Assembly: GCA_030248215.1 (NCBI GenBank)
Contig: JASANG010000764.1
Location: forward strand, 62,001-126,000
Direction: 5' to 3'
DNA from: Enoplolaimus lenunculus
Taxonomy: Eukaryota; Nematoda; Enoplea; Enoplida; Thoracostomopsidae
Length of the DNA stretch: 64,000 nucleotides
The translations under genes were made by a program, and so were the position numbers. The notes beneath the pieces are model-generated. The model was given only the letters and a program-made list of their open reading frames with translations, made no database searches and was not told the DNA's origin. How positions within the stretch are numbered: position 1 is the first letter of the stretch; each line of letters starts with the position of its first letter. Shown piece after piece: positions 1 to 10,755 of this stretch.

Positions 1-105
1 TAGACTCAACATAACTCGGAGGAGTCCAATTTTGACTCAGTTTGTGTAGTCAGGAAAAGCCTGTTTCGGAAAGAGTCAATTTGACTCACCATTTTTTGCA
101 GTGTA
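1..105. mobile_element. MITE-A copy, right half (cut by window edge)
   Basis: Right half of the palindromic MITE-A family. It shows the typical inner part (GTCAGGAAAAGCCTGTTTC) and the right terminus ACCATTTTTTGCAGTG followed by TA, the usual target dinucleotide. The left half lies outside the window. Confidence 0.8.
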
Positions 106-872
106 CATTGAGCATATTTAGTTGTTACACAAATATTTGCAAAAATTAGTCGCCCCTGTTCTGCTATATATTGACCGGCTTATAGGTATAGAGCTCATTC
201 TTACGCTTGGGTTTAGGCTTAGGCTTAGGAATATGCTTATACTACTGTTCCGCCCGTGTTCTATGCATTAGCTAAAAGTACGTCCCTGTTCTATGCATTA
301 GCTAAAAGTACGTGGACAAAGGCCAATGGCGTATCCATGGGGGGCCCACCCCGGCCGTGGCCCCCCCAACAGCATCTCGACAAAAATTATATAGCAATTT
401 TATGACAATAATTCGTGGTTTGCGTGCGGGTCAAAAGTAAGTTTATTACCTGTGAAATTTTGCCCCCCCCCCATTTTGAGATCCTGGATCCGCCACTGAC
501 AAAGGCTGACTATGATTTCAGCAGCTATTTTGAAATGTGTGTTTGAGACTCCGTCAGCCTATATTCCTCGCGATATAGGTACAGTAAAATCGGCTTGGAC
601 GTCCCCCAAAATATAATGCCACCGTTAAAATACCAGAAACCAAGCGAGGACAGTGATTTTTCAAGGAAACAGGAACTCGTTTACATTGTATCATGTGGTA
701 AACAAAATAGATTTTAAGTATTGAACATATTATTTACAGACCTCAAGTTGTTCGGTGGTCTGAAGAAGGCACGTAACATTTTAAAATTTTGGTTTAAAAA
801 TTCAATCTTAACATTTAATTAATTTTTTGCTTAAATTAAAAAATGTTTAAGAAACTTATTGTTAGAACATGT
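106..872. other. Non-coding stretch with element fragments
   Basis: No gene seen. 151-275 is a broken TTAGGC element, with a right-end piece and then a TTAGGC tract ending in a degenerate terminus. A ~28-bp direct duplication (TTCTATGCATTAGCTAAAAG) lies at about 259-315. 308-500 resembles a short transposon, starting like ATGGCGTATCC and ending GGATCCGCCACTG, with poly-C/G inner flanks. The remainder is AT-rich with no recognisable feature. Confidence 0.5.
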
Positions 873-969
873 GGCCCATGTTACTTTAAGGGGCGTCCAG
901 GTTTTTGGTGGGTCCATAAATGAGTAAGTTTAGATTTTAGATTACATTTTTTTGTTTAAGCTTAGGCTT
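873..969 (+). mobile_element. TTAGGC element, left end only
   Basis: Starts GGCCCATGTTACTTTAAGG, the terminus of the 'ACTTTAAGG' subtype, and runs through the conserved inner region into the first TTAGGC unit. There it is interrupted by the tRNA-derived SINE that begins at about 970. No right end is seen beyond the SINE. Confidence 0.75.
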
Positions 970-1373
970 GTAAGCATGTGAGACATGCTTGTCCTAGTGC
1001 ATATGCAGTAAATGCAATGCACATTGTGTTGTACAGTCGACACATAGTCGACGAAAAATGCAGTTGGACGGGCGGGCTACGTGGCGCAGTGGTAGAGTTC
1101 TCGCTTTAAGGATCCATAGGCTGAGAGTTCGATCCCCTCTCTAGCCCGCTTTTCCAGCTGCTTGGTAGAAAGGTCTGATGTCCCGGTTCCTACCTAGACT
1201 GACATGGGGGCCACGCCGTGAGCGCAATGGTAAACTGCCGCGCTATGAGCACAGTATCCAGTCGAAAATAGGATGGACGGTCAAGGGTTGAAAATAAGGG
1301 CATGTAAGCATGTGAGACATACTTGTCCTAGTGCATATGCAGTAAATGCAATGCACATTGTGTTGTACAGTCG
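970..1373 (+). mobile_element. tRNA-derived SINE (SINE1), with a second leader copy
   Basis: A leader (CATGTGAGACATGCTTGTCC...GTCGACG) precedes a tRNA-like module at about 1070-1149. That module has an A box TGGCGCAGTGGTAGAG, a B box GTTCGATCCCC and outer ends GCGGGCTA/TAGCCCGC that pair as an acceptor stem. A tail with a second A-box-like string (TGAGCGCAATGGTAAACTGC) follows. The leader then repeats at about 1300-1373, so units were arranged in tandem. The anticodon region does not fold well, so this is a SINE rather than a tRNA gene. Confidence 0.75.
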
Positions 1374-2559
1374 ACTAGGGTTTAGGGACGCTATCCGCTT
1401 ACGGACTCTTATTAAGGTTACGGACTCCTACTGATTGGACTCAAAATACAGAACCCTGTTATTACCCCGTCTTATTCGGATTACTACAGTAGGGCGTTTC
1501 AAACAGGCCTTTAAAGTGTTAAATTTTGGCAAACGTTTTTTGATTAGACTTAAGGTTTTGGCTTAGGCTTACGCTTAATCTTTTAAAGGAAATATACAAG
1601 AGCCTAAACTTGTCTTTAATAGAAAAATAGAACTACTGAAAAACACGTAGTTTACTCACTTACTGTACCAGTTTGTCTCTGTAATATATTTAAACCAACA
1701 TTTTGGACTGCCTAACGTTGAAATTAAACGTTTTTGAGACGGCCTGGAGGCCGTCTCTATTAAAAGTAGTTGATGTTTCGGGGTGTAAATTTTACCAAAT
1801 TTGCAAAATGGAAAAAATGATAATTCCAGCGTTTTTAATTAAAGTTTTCGTTTTCTAGGGTAAATTGAAGTTGTAAAAAGTTTGTTTTCAACAATATGGA
1901 AAAAACAAAATTTTTTCGAGGGCTGGTTCAAAATTGACCCCCTTGAAAAAGCGTTATTTGCCCCCCCTGATTTTGAAAAACCTATTTTTGATCTTGCAAC
2001 GGTAAATTTTTCTTACGATTATCAAATTTGAGAAAAATTTGCATATTTGCCAAAGATTGATGTCGCCAAAAATCTGCTGTTGAAACTGGTATATTTTGAT
2101 GTATTTCCGAGACACGAAACCGTAGTTTATAATATTAACTTTATTCTATATGTAGAAATAAATTTGATTATTTTTAATTTGGTGGCGCCATGATATGAGC
2201 GAAAAGTTATACTTCAACTTGATGACAGATTCATGTTTCTTAAAATTTTCGTAAATCAGCCGAAAGAAAAATTTGCATAACTTGTTAGTTTTGTGGCGGC
2301 ACCGGACAAATAAAAGTTAAGTTTCTAATAACAAAAACTCAGATTTTGTAAATCTTCTTAAATTATATCAAAGTCTAATTTGCATAGTTTAGGCATTTTT
2401 CGGCCGTCACTGTTAATCTAAATAGATTTGTTTCGATTTCAATAACAATTCGCGTATTGTGCTACCTTCCTAAAGTAGAGTTTTGTTGCATGTTTTTGAA
2501 AGTTTTATTACAATTATTAAATATTCTCGACAACTGGTTTATTTGGTAATCGAGCGATT
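1374..2559. other. AT-rich non-coding region before the Helitron ORF
   Basis: Contains a repeat also present at about 50665-50785 (TAGGGTTTAGGGA...TATCCGCT...ATTACAGTA), a degenerate TTAGGC fragment near 1549-1590, and a perfect 9-bp-stem hairpin at 1736-1757 (GAGACGGCC, 4-nt loop, GGCCGTCTC). From about 1760 to 2559 the sequence is AT-rich with no ORF. It may be the 5' non-coding part of the Helitron, but no 5' terminus could be fixed. Confidence 0.4.
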
Positions 2560-3408
2560 GTGAAAGGTAAGCTGATCATGCCAGAATCCTTTAACGCATT
2601 TTGCTTACTAGGAGAAAGGTATTGCCAGAACAGCTGCTTTGAAAATGGATTGTATTCATGTGCAATTGACGCATTTGTTGATGATTTTTATTTTAGTTTG
2701 TTTGATTACTTGCAAAAAGAAACTTTTAAAGATTGTAGTGATCTTGGTAAAATTTTGCGGCAGTGTTGCTTAAGACGGAAGCACGGCCTTGCTTTGACTG
2801 AGCTACGCGATATATTATGGGATGCAATATTAAGCAAATGTCCAAGTTTGTTACCTAAAGGCACGCCAAACGCGGACATCGGAGATTTGTTTATAATTAT
2901 TGGTTCAGAATTTGATAAGCGCTTTAGCTTGAATACAAAATTCTTGTGTCAAGGCTGCAATTATGCACAAGATATAGCATTTTGTCCATTGTACATTACC
3001 AATGATGCAATTTCACAGTGTCAGAGTATTAGATCTCGTATTGAATACTTGTCCGAACGTAGAAAACGAAATTGTCCAAGTTGTACACAAAGTTTAACAT
3101 TAACTGGACTGTTTGTTGAAGACGGCATTGTTTTGCAGATTTGTAGCAAATTGAACGAGGCTTTTGAAATTGAAAGGTCCTTGGTGTTAGGTGGAAAAAA
3201 ATATGACTTGACTGGAATGATTGAAGCTAGGCCTGGGCATTTTACATGCTTAATTAAGCGGAATAATGAATTTTGTGAAATTGATGATCTAAAGACTAAT
3301 CCGAGGTTAAAAGTAAAAGCATACAGTTCAACAAACAGTTTACGGTACAAAGACGTAGAATTTGTGTGCGGTTTGTTTTATCAGCAGATATATGTGAAGA
3401 TAGTCTAA
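2560..3408 (+). CDS. USP-like (peptidase C19) module, apparently Helitron-associated
   Basis: An open frame of 282 codons; the first ATG is at 2578. The translation looks like a diverged ubiquitin-specific protease. There is a Cys-box-like string NSCFENGLYS near the N-terminus, two CxxC knuckles (CQGC and CPSC, about 55 residues apart) as in the USP zinc finger, and a His-box-like segment PGHFTCLIK followed by EIDDL near the C-terminus. These are the three landmarks of the USP fold in the right order, at about USP-core length. The frame overlaps the start of the Helitron Rep frame by about 40 nt in another phase, so the two were probably one polyprotein now separated by a frameshift or an unseen intron. 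USP family membership is inferred from motifs only, and activity is unknown. A host USP gene fragment is the alternative. Confidence 0.55.
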   Translation: MKGKLIMPESFNAFCLLGERYCQNSCFENGLYSCAIDAFVDDFYFSLFDYLQKETFKDCSDLGKILRQCCLRRKHGLALTELRDILWDAILSKCPSLLPKGTPNADIGDLFIIIGSEFDKRFSLNTKFLCQGCNYAQDIAFCPLYITNDAISQCQSIRSRIEYLSERRKRNCPSCTQSLTLTGLFVEDGIVLQICSKLNEAFEIERSLVLGGKKYDLTGMIEARPGHFTCLIKRNNEFCEIDDLKTNPRLKVKAYSSTNSLRYKDVEFVCGLFYQQIYVKIV

Positions 3409-4235
3409 TATTTATGAACAGTATGCGTGGATATTCGTCATATCTGCGAAAAACATTGATGGCGTTAATTGCAAAAGTCAACTTATTGGGGCCGCCGGTT
3501 TGGTTTCTTAGCTTATCTGCGGCAGATATGCACGATTTTTGGCCAGAACTGTACAGTAGTGAAGAGTTTGGTGGTGTAAAAATAGATAAAGCACAATTTT
3601 TGAAAAAAAATCCTGTTCTAGCTGCAAGACTGTTTTGGCGAAGGTGGCGTGGATTCCTCAAATTTATTTTAAAAGGCAACAAAAAGCCACTTGGTAAAAT
3701 TACTGATTATTTTGCAAGAGTAGAATTCCAGGGTCGCGGATCGCCCCATATTCATTTGTTCTTATGGGTTAAAAACGTACCAAAAGTCGAAGACGAAAAG
3801 ACTTTTTGCAGTTGGATTGATCGATACATATTTACAACGTTGCCCGATAAATCTAGGGAGCCTGAGTTATACGAAATTGTATCAAAAGTTCAAGTTCATA
3901 AGCATACTAAAGCTTGTTATCAAGGTAAACGAGTAAAAACCTGTAGATTTGATATGCCAAGAGAATTGTGCACTGATACTCGACTTCGAAACAAACTTGA
4001 TCCCGGTAATCCCGCCAGAATTGTGATTACTAAGAGATTATGTGAAGGGGACAGGTGGCTGAATAACTACTATCCATATATTGCATTAAAGCCAATCATG
4101 ATATTCAAATTATTAGCAGTCACTATGGTTTGATGATATATGTGTGTGCATATCTATGCAACTCAGAACCAAGTGATTTGCAACCAGCAATAAAAGACGC
4201 GCTTAGCAGTGAAACCATCGGGGGACTGTCGATAC
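3366..4235 (+). pseudogene. Helitron replication-initiator (Rep) domain, truncated
   Basis: Rolling-circle transposon Rep region. The reading frame runs to 4133. It contains the Helitron N-domain signature (RGYSSYLRKTLMALI, then GPPVWFLSLSAADM), the HUH metal-binding motif in GSPHIHLFLW, and the C-terminal block CRFDMPRELC...RWLNNYYPYIA. Recognisable homology (SHYGLMIYVCAYLCNSEPSD) continues in another frame from about 4098 to 4235, so there is a frameshift near 4095 and then a stop. The usual Tyr/Lys motif (YxxK) reads YLCN here, so the lysine is missing. No PIF1-type helicase follows, and full autonomous Helitrons encode far more than this. This copy therefore looks dead. Confidence 0.85.
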
Positions 4236-4740
4236 CCAAAGGCTAGAAGTTGAAACTATATGTTAGGCGCTGAGTTTGCGAAGCGATTAGAGGTGAGATA
4301 GAATAGCGAACTAGAAAGGCGATCGAGAAACGCAATGTGTTTAAAAACTACGACGGTTTCATTTGATCTTGTTATTGTAGGTATTCTCCACAAATGGGAG
4401 TAAGGAGACGGCTGATCCAGCCCTGTTAATGCGGCTGGTTTGTTTTATTGCATACTGTTGTTGTTAAACATATTTGAAGTAAAAGAATGAAAGCAATTAG
4501 AAATATATTACTTCTATAATTGTTTTTACCCCGTCTCCATTGCCGCTTTTAGGGGCTGCTTGTTATTAAATAATTTAGACAGATTTTGTGACAAAAAATA
4601 ACAAAAAAAAAATATTCTTCTTAAAAAAAAAAAAAACAAAAAAGGATTCACATCCAAAACACCAAAAAAAAAAAAAAAAAAAAACCCCAAAAAAAAAACA
4701 CCGTTGTAACTCGATCTGTGAAAAAGTTCACAGATCACAG

Positions 4741-4867
4741 TTTTACATAACAGTTTGAAAAGTTTTTAGAAATTTAATTTCTGAGGCAAATTTCACTGTT
4801 TTTTCACAGTCTGGAGTGAAATATGTCTCGGAAATTAAATTTCTTTTCAAACTAAACTGTTGTAAAA
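4741..4867. repeat. Foldback (inverted repeat), ~55-60 bp arms
   Basis: The left arm 4741-4799 (TTTTACATAACAGTTTGAAA...AAATTTCACTG) is matched in reverse complement by 4813-4867 (AGTGAAATAT...TTTCAAACTAAACTG, then TTGTAAAA). The spacer is very short, so it could form a near-continuous hairpin. Probably a small foldback transposon. Confidence 0.6.
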
Positions 4868-5790
4868 TAGTCTGATAAAAACATTACAAAATCACAGTTT
4901 ACAATTTAATTTTGTAACGTTTTTAGACTACAACTACATCTCGACACAAGCAACTCCGTGATAGGTGCAAGAAGACGGAAATTTTAACGAATATTTTCTC
5001 TAATTTGTAAAACTGTTCAAAAAATCTGTTTATGTCAGTGTTTGAGTGACGGAAAAAAACTTGGTTACTCAGTCAAATTTTTGGTTTTATCTTGAAGGTG
5101 AAAATTGAAAAACGATTCGCTTCATCTTTTCGCAGCAAAAAAATAAATATTTTTTCATAACGAGTTTTCGTGCGATTTAAAAGTACGTTTCTGTTCTTAA
5201 GGAAGTATAGATTTGCTAATGCGCCAGCTATTTTTTTACTTTTTGACAAATTGGATGTGACACTTCGTCCAAATATGTTGAACAGATTGTCAAGATAAGA
5301 GCATTTTGTTGACGTCCGAAAAAATTGCAAAGAGCTTTTCAATGAATTAAGATTAAAATGTTTTCAGAATTTAAAAATTAAAATTTTATTATCTGATTTT
5401 AAACTCGGTTAGCTATAGTAACGGCAAAGATTGCAGATATATATACATGTACATATATATAATAAAGTGTTGAAGGTAAGTTATGGTCAGTAAATTTAAC
5501 CTGTCGCATTGTGGCCATTTTTATGGTTTTAAGCAAGTGCGAATTAAACTTTTTAAAATTTTTGCGTTTTCAGCGGTTTGCATTTTTTTGAACATTTGCA
5601 AAATTCCTGGATTCCCAGATTCACAGATGCAGCAACTACTTTGACGAAAACCTATCTCTAACTGATGATAGATGATATATTGATTTGAGCATACGACAGT
5701 GTTAAAGGTAAACCGTGCGCAAAAATTTACAGTAGATATATATTGTAGTTTACTTTCCTTGCTAAAATTCTACAAAAAACAAATAAACGT

Positions 5791-5802
5791 TTTAAATTTC
5801 AG
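5791..5802 (+). promoter_or_regulatory. Likely 3' splice acceptor in the collagen 5'UTR
   Basis: TTTAAATTTCAG matches the strict nematode acceptor consensus TTTCAG. It lies 40 bp upstream of the collagen ATG with no coding sequence between. It is either a spliced-leader trans-splice site or the end of a 5'UTR intron. Confidence 0.5.
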
Positions 5803-5842
5803 ATAAATTGTCTTAAATTAATTTTTAATATCGCCAAAAGTC

Positions 5843-6654
5843 ATGTCTGCGTCTGTAGCAGCCGGCGTTTCAGTGGTGTTCAGCATAATCGCTGTGTTGT
5901 GTTGTATGATCATGATTCCAATGACGTTCAACAAAGTCAGCAACGTTCGATTGCGAATGAAGGAAAAAATTATCGAATTTGATGTAAGAAATTAATTAAA
6001 ACTCGATAATATTTTAAGACATTTTTATTGTGTTAAAGTTGTAAGAGAATTTTGCAGAAAATAGAAAATATTGTGTACAAAAGTATTAACAGAATTGCAA
6101 GTAAAAATTAATAAAACAGACTGACCAATGAGATGGCCGAATTTATTATAAGAGTCAGCATTCATTCTAGTCTATTTTTAGAAAATTATTGTGTTAAAAT
6201 TATAAGAGAATATGTTATAAAAATGCTGTTGTTTTTGTGCGAAATGTGTAAAAAAGTACTATTAATAAAATTTGAAATTATTCAAGAATCACAAAATTTA
6301 AATTATTTTTAAGAGATTATTGCATTAAAAGTAACGCTATGTTGGCGTTTAAAACAAGCCACTACCATTAATAAAATTTACTCTCTACCGAATTTTAAGA
6401 TTGTCTTATTTTTTTAAAGTAATAAAATAAAATAAAATTTCATCGAACGAAATTGAAAAACTTTTCAATCATTAGAGAAAAATTGAACTTTGAATGTTTG
6501 TATATTTTTGCAGACGAACGCGGAAATGGCTTGGCAAGTGATGAACGCGAAACAAATTTTGGCTGGAAGTTTGCGATTGAAACGACAAGCTGGATGCAGT
6601 AAGTTGTCATTCGATGGAGCAAATCGATTTTTACAACTCGCAGCAGCAATTTTT

Positions 6655-6693
<39 letters not shown>

Positions 6694-8806
6694 TATTATT
6701 ATCATTATTATTATTATTGTTATTATCATCATTATTATTATTATCATTATTATTATTATTATTATCATTATTATTATCATCATTATTATTATTATTATTA
6801 TTATCATTATTATTATTATTATTATTATTATTGTTATTCTTATTATTATCATTATTATTATTAGTATTATTATTATTATCATTATTATTATTGTTATTAT
6901 TATTATTATTGTTATATATTATTATTATTATTATTATTGCTATTTGTATTATTGTTATTGAAGTTAAAACGAATCTAATGAATTTCGGCTGGCCACTATA
7001 CCCGCTGTAACACATCCTTAAGTTGAACAGTGACTTTATAATTTAAGAGTACGAACCGTATTTTCAAATGTGTGTTAGCACTTGGTACTGTCATACAGTA
7101 GGTTGTCAAAGCCCCCAATCCACGTTTACCTTTACTTGTCCTATTTTGAAAATTTATTTTACATATTTGATCTCCTCAAGGTGTCTCCTATGGTGATTGC
7201 ATCGCCAAATTGTAATTTCTGAAAAATTAGACCTTTGATTGTTGTTTTTAGGATGTGACACCGCAAACCGATGTCCACCTGGACCACAAGGCCGTCCAGG
7301 CGTGGCTGGTGAAGACGGACAAGACGGCAAAGACGGCGGTCCTGGCGACCGAGGCAAGGACGGCGAAGTCCTTCCATGGGAACGGCCCGACAAACGAGAA
7401 TGCCGGCCTTGCCCAGATGGCCCACTTGGTCCACAAGGTCCTCCAGGTCCACGTGGAGAACCGGTTGGTTGCCTTTTTTGATTCGTAATGTCCCATATTT
7501 TGTAAAGTGCAATGAATTTTATGGGTTATGTATATAGAATAGGTTCAGACAAAGATTTAGTCTGAATCCTAGCCTACGTTTATGCCTAGTTCTAATCAAA
7601 CTTCTTGGTCCTAGAAAATTCCGATCGAAATCAGCTAAAACCTAAGCTTAACTAGAACGCTGTTCATACCTTAGGCTTAATTGGTTTAGGCTTACGACTA
7701 ACTCGAAAAGGTTTAACCTAAATCCAAGTCTACGTTTACGCCTATTTTTAATTCTAGTTCTAGGTCCTCGAAAATTCTGATCAAAATCTCAGAACGCTGG
7801 TTAAATGTTGGCTTAGGCTTATGGCTTAACCTAAAACTAATTCTGGGTTGTCAAAAGTTTTCTAATTCCACGTTTTGTTAAAACATTAAAATTGTTTTAT
7901 ATGAAAAACTTCCATATTAATTTTGAGTTTTTAATTTGTGAATTTACAAAATTTTAAATATAATATTTTAGGGTGATGGCGGACCTCCTGGCAACGCCGG
8001 AACTCCAGGTCAAGCTGGCCGACCAGGACCGCAAGGACAACGAGGCCGACCGGGATCTCCTGGTCCGAGCGGTGAAACAGGTGGGATTGGATCCCCTGGC
8101 CGAGATGGCACTCGCGGTGTTCCAGGACCTCGTGGTCCATCAGGTGAAACATTTTTTATGTTTCGATTTTCAATATTTGAATCAAATAGTTACTAAACAC
8201 AAAAACTTTGAGAAATACGCAGTGCTTAAAAGTAAGAAAAAATATAAGGATGTGCGGAATTCTTTCTTAATGAAACAGCTATTTTTGACTAAAATTTTAG
8301 CTATTTTTTTACAATTAAAAGGGCCAATGTGTACAACAGGGTCGCAACAGTTGATAAGCAAATTCCTAAGCCAAAACCTAAGGCTAAGCAAAAAATTAGT
8401 CTGAAACTTAAGCTTTTTGCTATTGCAGTTCTACAGAAAAACGTTTTGCCGCTGATCTTTACATGGGCTGTTAAAAGTTGCCTTTGTCAAGAAACATTTT
8501 TATCACAGATATAAAACATATGAATAAATATTAGTTTAACCAGCATTTTTTTACTTTTTTTAATTTTTTACAGGACCAATTGGCCCAAGCGGTCCACGTG
8601 GCCGACCAGGCGCCGCTGGTGTCCCTGGCTTACGTGGCGGCCCTGGCCCACGCGGTCCTCCTGGCATCAAAGGTATCGACGGACAGGACGGCCGACCTGG
8701 TCAACAAGGTCCTCCTGGCCCGCCGGGTATCATCGGCAAAGACGCACAATACTGTCCTTGTCCACGACGAACCTTTGGCAAGAAATCCAAGAAGACTTCA
8801 GTATAA
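5843..8806 (+). CDS. Nematode cuticle collagen, five exons, complete
   Basis: Structural protein of the extracellular cuticle, secreted by the hypodermis and assembled as trimers. Exons are 5843-5983, 6514-6598, 7252-7463, 7972-8143 and 8574-8806; phases join cleanly to 280 residues plus TAA. The N-terminus has one hydrophobic segment (about residues 6-29, [18 protein letters not shown]), as in the cuticle-collagen N domain (PF01484). RLKR at residues 68-71 is the furin/BLI-4-type cleavage site of the family and is followed by a Cys cluster. A short Gly-X-Y block of about 10 triplets, an interruption with CRPCP, and a long Gly-X-Y block follow. The tail is CPCPRR plus a basic end, giving the usual Cys pairs for disulphide cross-linking. 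Length is typical. Intron 2 holds a 300-bp ATT microsatellite and intron 4 a TTAGGC element. I cannot name the C. elegans orthologue. Confidence 0.93.
6655..6955. repeat. (ATT)n microsatellite in collagen intron 2
   Basis: About 300 bp of TTA/ATT trinucleotides with scattered TCA and TTG variants, starting about 57 bp after the donor of exon 2. It creates long open frames of single amino acids (N, I, Y, L) on both strands, which are not genes. Confidence 0.95.
7661..7850. repeat. Degenerate TTAGGC-like tract in collagen intron 3
   Basis: Scattered TTAGGCTTA and CCTAA words with no recognisable element ends. Likely an old decayed TTAGGC element; the boundaries are uncertain. Confidence 0.4.
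8322..8469 (-). mobile_element. TTAGGC element in collagen intron 4
   Basis: Ends GGCCAATGTGTACA and TTTACATGGGC, with a short CCTAAG tract inside. Flanking 8-mers ATTAAAAG (8314-8321) and GTTAAAAG (8470-8477) match at 7 of 8 positions, consistent with an 8-bp target duplication. Confidence 0.85.
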
Positions 8807-8941
8807 GAACATCAATTTTCTGGTATACCATTATATTAGCTATGTACCCAGCATCTATTACCAGTTGGTGATATGTGTTGCAGCATTTATAAACCTGTGA
8901 ATCAAATTTTGAAGAAAATTATACTTTTTTAAAATTTTGAA

Positions 8942-8947
8942 AATAAA
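8942..8947 (+). terminator. Poly(A) signal AATAAA for the collagen gene
   Basis: Canonical AATAAA 136 bp after the collagen stop codon, in AT-rich 3' sequence. Confidence 0.55.
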
Positions 8948-9603
8948 ATTAGCAGTGTTTTGCGCAATAATTTACTTCGCAACCACTATTGCCAACTGAT
9001 ATCCCAATAGTACTAGCGGTATTTTAAACATACGGCATAAAATGGCTAACTTCTGAAGAACGGCAATTTATTAGCTTGCTCGAACTTTCAAAAATCAGTA
9101 GTACTTGCAAATTTGTGAGCTTGTAACTCAAATCAACATTTTTTGTTTTTCTTTAAAAGTTAAAATAATCCACATTTTGTAATTTTTGAAAAATTATATT
9201 TTTTGAAACTTCACATTGCTTATTTGCGCAAAATTAGCAAAAAATCTTAAAATCTGCATTTTATTTTAATACGTTTTTACAGGATATTTTTGTGGGTTTT
9301 AGAATTTTCCAATTTTACCATATTCGTATATACTTTGTAGTAGTAAAACTATGACAGTTTCAGAAATAAATGTTTTGCATTCATCATATTTATTGCTGAG
9401 GTTACTAAAGTGATTGTGTGCACTTGCAACATAACCAGGGCTTTTGACGCGGAAATTAAAACGCGTAAAGCTGAGTTGTAACAGCGTCCAAATCACGTAT
9501 CGCAGGCATTCCAGCTTTAACAAACAGAATAACAAACACAATAAAATGAATAAAAAACCATATTAATATGATACAACACAACAGAAAAAATTTTTGATGG
9601 ACC
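8948..9603. other. Intergenic, AT-rich
   Basis: No gene supported. Words such as CCAACTGATATCC belong to a weak dispersed repeat also seen near 39030-39090. Confidence 0.5.
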
Positions 9604-9793
9604 GGCAATGTAAACAACTGGGACGGAACAGTATTATAAGCATATTTCTAAGCCTAAGCCTAAGCCTAAGCCTAAGAATTAGCGTATTCCTAAGCCTAAA
9701 CCTAAGCCAATCAAAAAAATTTAGTGTAAAGCTTAAACTTACTCTTTTCTAGTCCCACAGAAAAACGTTCCACCCATGATCTTTACATCAGCC
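9604..9793 (-). mobile_element. TTAGGC element
   Basis: Starts GGCAATGTAAACAACTGGG and ends CTTTACATCAGCC, with four consecutive CCTAAG units inside and the conserved CTTAAACTTACTCTTTTCTAG segment beside the right end. Confidence 0.85.
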
Positions 9794-9967
9794 GAGGGGC
9801 CAAAACCTTTGCAAGTCATTACTTTGAATCAGTAAATCCTAATAGAACCTAATAGGACAAAAGAATAAGTCGACGAGAACAGATATGTTTGGAGGAAGTC
9901 TTAAGCGTGCTAAACCCTGACAGTCCAATGACAGCCGTTGTTGATTGCTGACTTTACACGCCAGTAG

Positions 9968-10110
9968 CAAAGGTGGGGCTACGGAGTTTATCCCCGCTGG
10001 AATAGGTTTGCAATCCCTAGTAAATTTTCAACCTGGCTTGTAAGTCAAAACACTTTATGCCCGTCAGGAAAAATTCTTAGCCCGCCTAGCAAGGTGAGAT
10101 GATTTTACAG
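9968..10110. mobile_element. Fragment of the 'CCCGTAGCCA' MITE family
   Basis: Diverged copy of a ~150-200 bp repeat also at 15291, 22352, 31905, 34085 and 54206. Shared parts include TTTCAACCTG, AAGTCAAAACACTT and AAAATTCTTAGCCC. Confidence 0.45.
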
Positions 10111-10398
10111 GCGTGTGACTTCAAAACAGCTTAAATTTTCTAGTCTGTTCAACACTTTAAAAACGTTGAAGGATTTCAAAAGTTTCACAAATTTGTCATA
10201 CTTATTTTAAGACTTTAAATTATAAGTTCAAAAAGATGTTTTTGCGTGAAAAATTAAACGCTGTAACGTCTTACAAAACCAGCACAGTTAAATAACCAAC
10301 CTAAACCGAACCGTATTCGCTGTTTTGCCATTCCAAACACAATTTTCACTCGACCATATTTCCGCAAAGGCGATGCTCAGGGACGCATACAAGTGGGG

Positions 10399-10755
10399 GG
10401 CCAATGTAAAGAACAGAGGCGGATATTATAAGCTTATTCGTAAGCCTAAGCCTAAGCCTAAGGGTAAGAATGAGTTTATTTGTAAGCCTAAGCCTAAGCC
10501 TAAGCCTAAGCCTAATGGTAAGAATGAGTTTATTCGTAAGCCTAAGCCTAAGCCTAAGCCTAATGGTAAGAATGAGTTTATTCGTAAACCTAAGCCTAAG
10601 CCTAAGCCTAAGCCTAAGCCTAAGAGTAAGAATGAGTTTATACGTAAGCCTACGCCTAAGCCTAAGCCAAGCAAAAAAATTACTCTAAAGCTTTAGCTTT
10701 TACTCTATTGCAGTCCCACAGAATAACGTTCCGCCCCTGATCTTTACATGGTGCC
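10399..10755 (-). mobile_element. TTAGGC element with a long internal array
   Basis: Left end GGCCAATGTAAAGAACAG; right end CCCTGATCTTTACATGG. The interior (10438-10675) holds five blocks of 3-6 CCTAAG units separated by a fixed spacer GTAAGAATGAGTTTATTCG. The array is open in several frames (KPKPKP and SLSLSL strings), which is a by-product of the 6-bp period. Confidence 0.92.

Larger units (their letters stand above)
4236..5842. other. Intergenic, AT-rich, with poly-A tracts and a foldback
   Basis: Holds A-rich low-complexity DNA at about 4600-4700 and a foldback at 4741-4867. The stretch 5073-5342 is open on the minus strand, but the product resembles nothing I know. The rest is AT-rich. 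No convincing gene or Helitron 3' terminus was found. Confidence 0.45.

Noticed and set aside
1070-1149. A functional tRNA gene (also 28088, 53353, 59662, 59905)
   Set aside because: Acceptor pairing and A/B boxes are present but the anticodon arms are mostly degenerate, and all sit inside a longer dispersed SINE unit.
5073-5342. Minus-strand 89-codon frame upstream of collagen
   Set aside because: No family resemblance and AT-rich composition; likely chance.
6440-7015. Asn-, Ile-, Tyr- or Leu-rich frames in collagen intron 2 (and similar at 38212-38521)
   Set aside because: ATT trinucleotide microsatellites within introns.
7154-7512. Minus-strand frames opposite the collagen exon
   Set aside because: Shadows of the Gly-X-Y coding strand.
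10325-10696. Lys-Pro-rich and Ser-Leu-rich open frames
   Set aside because: By-products of the CCTAAG/TTAGGC hexamer array inside a TTAGGC element.
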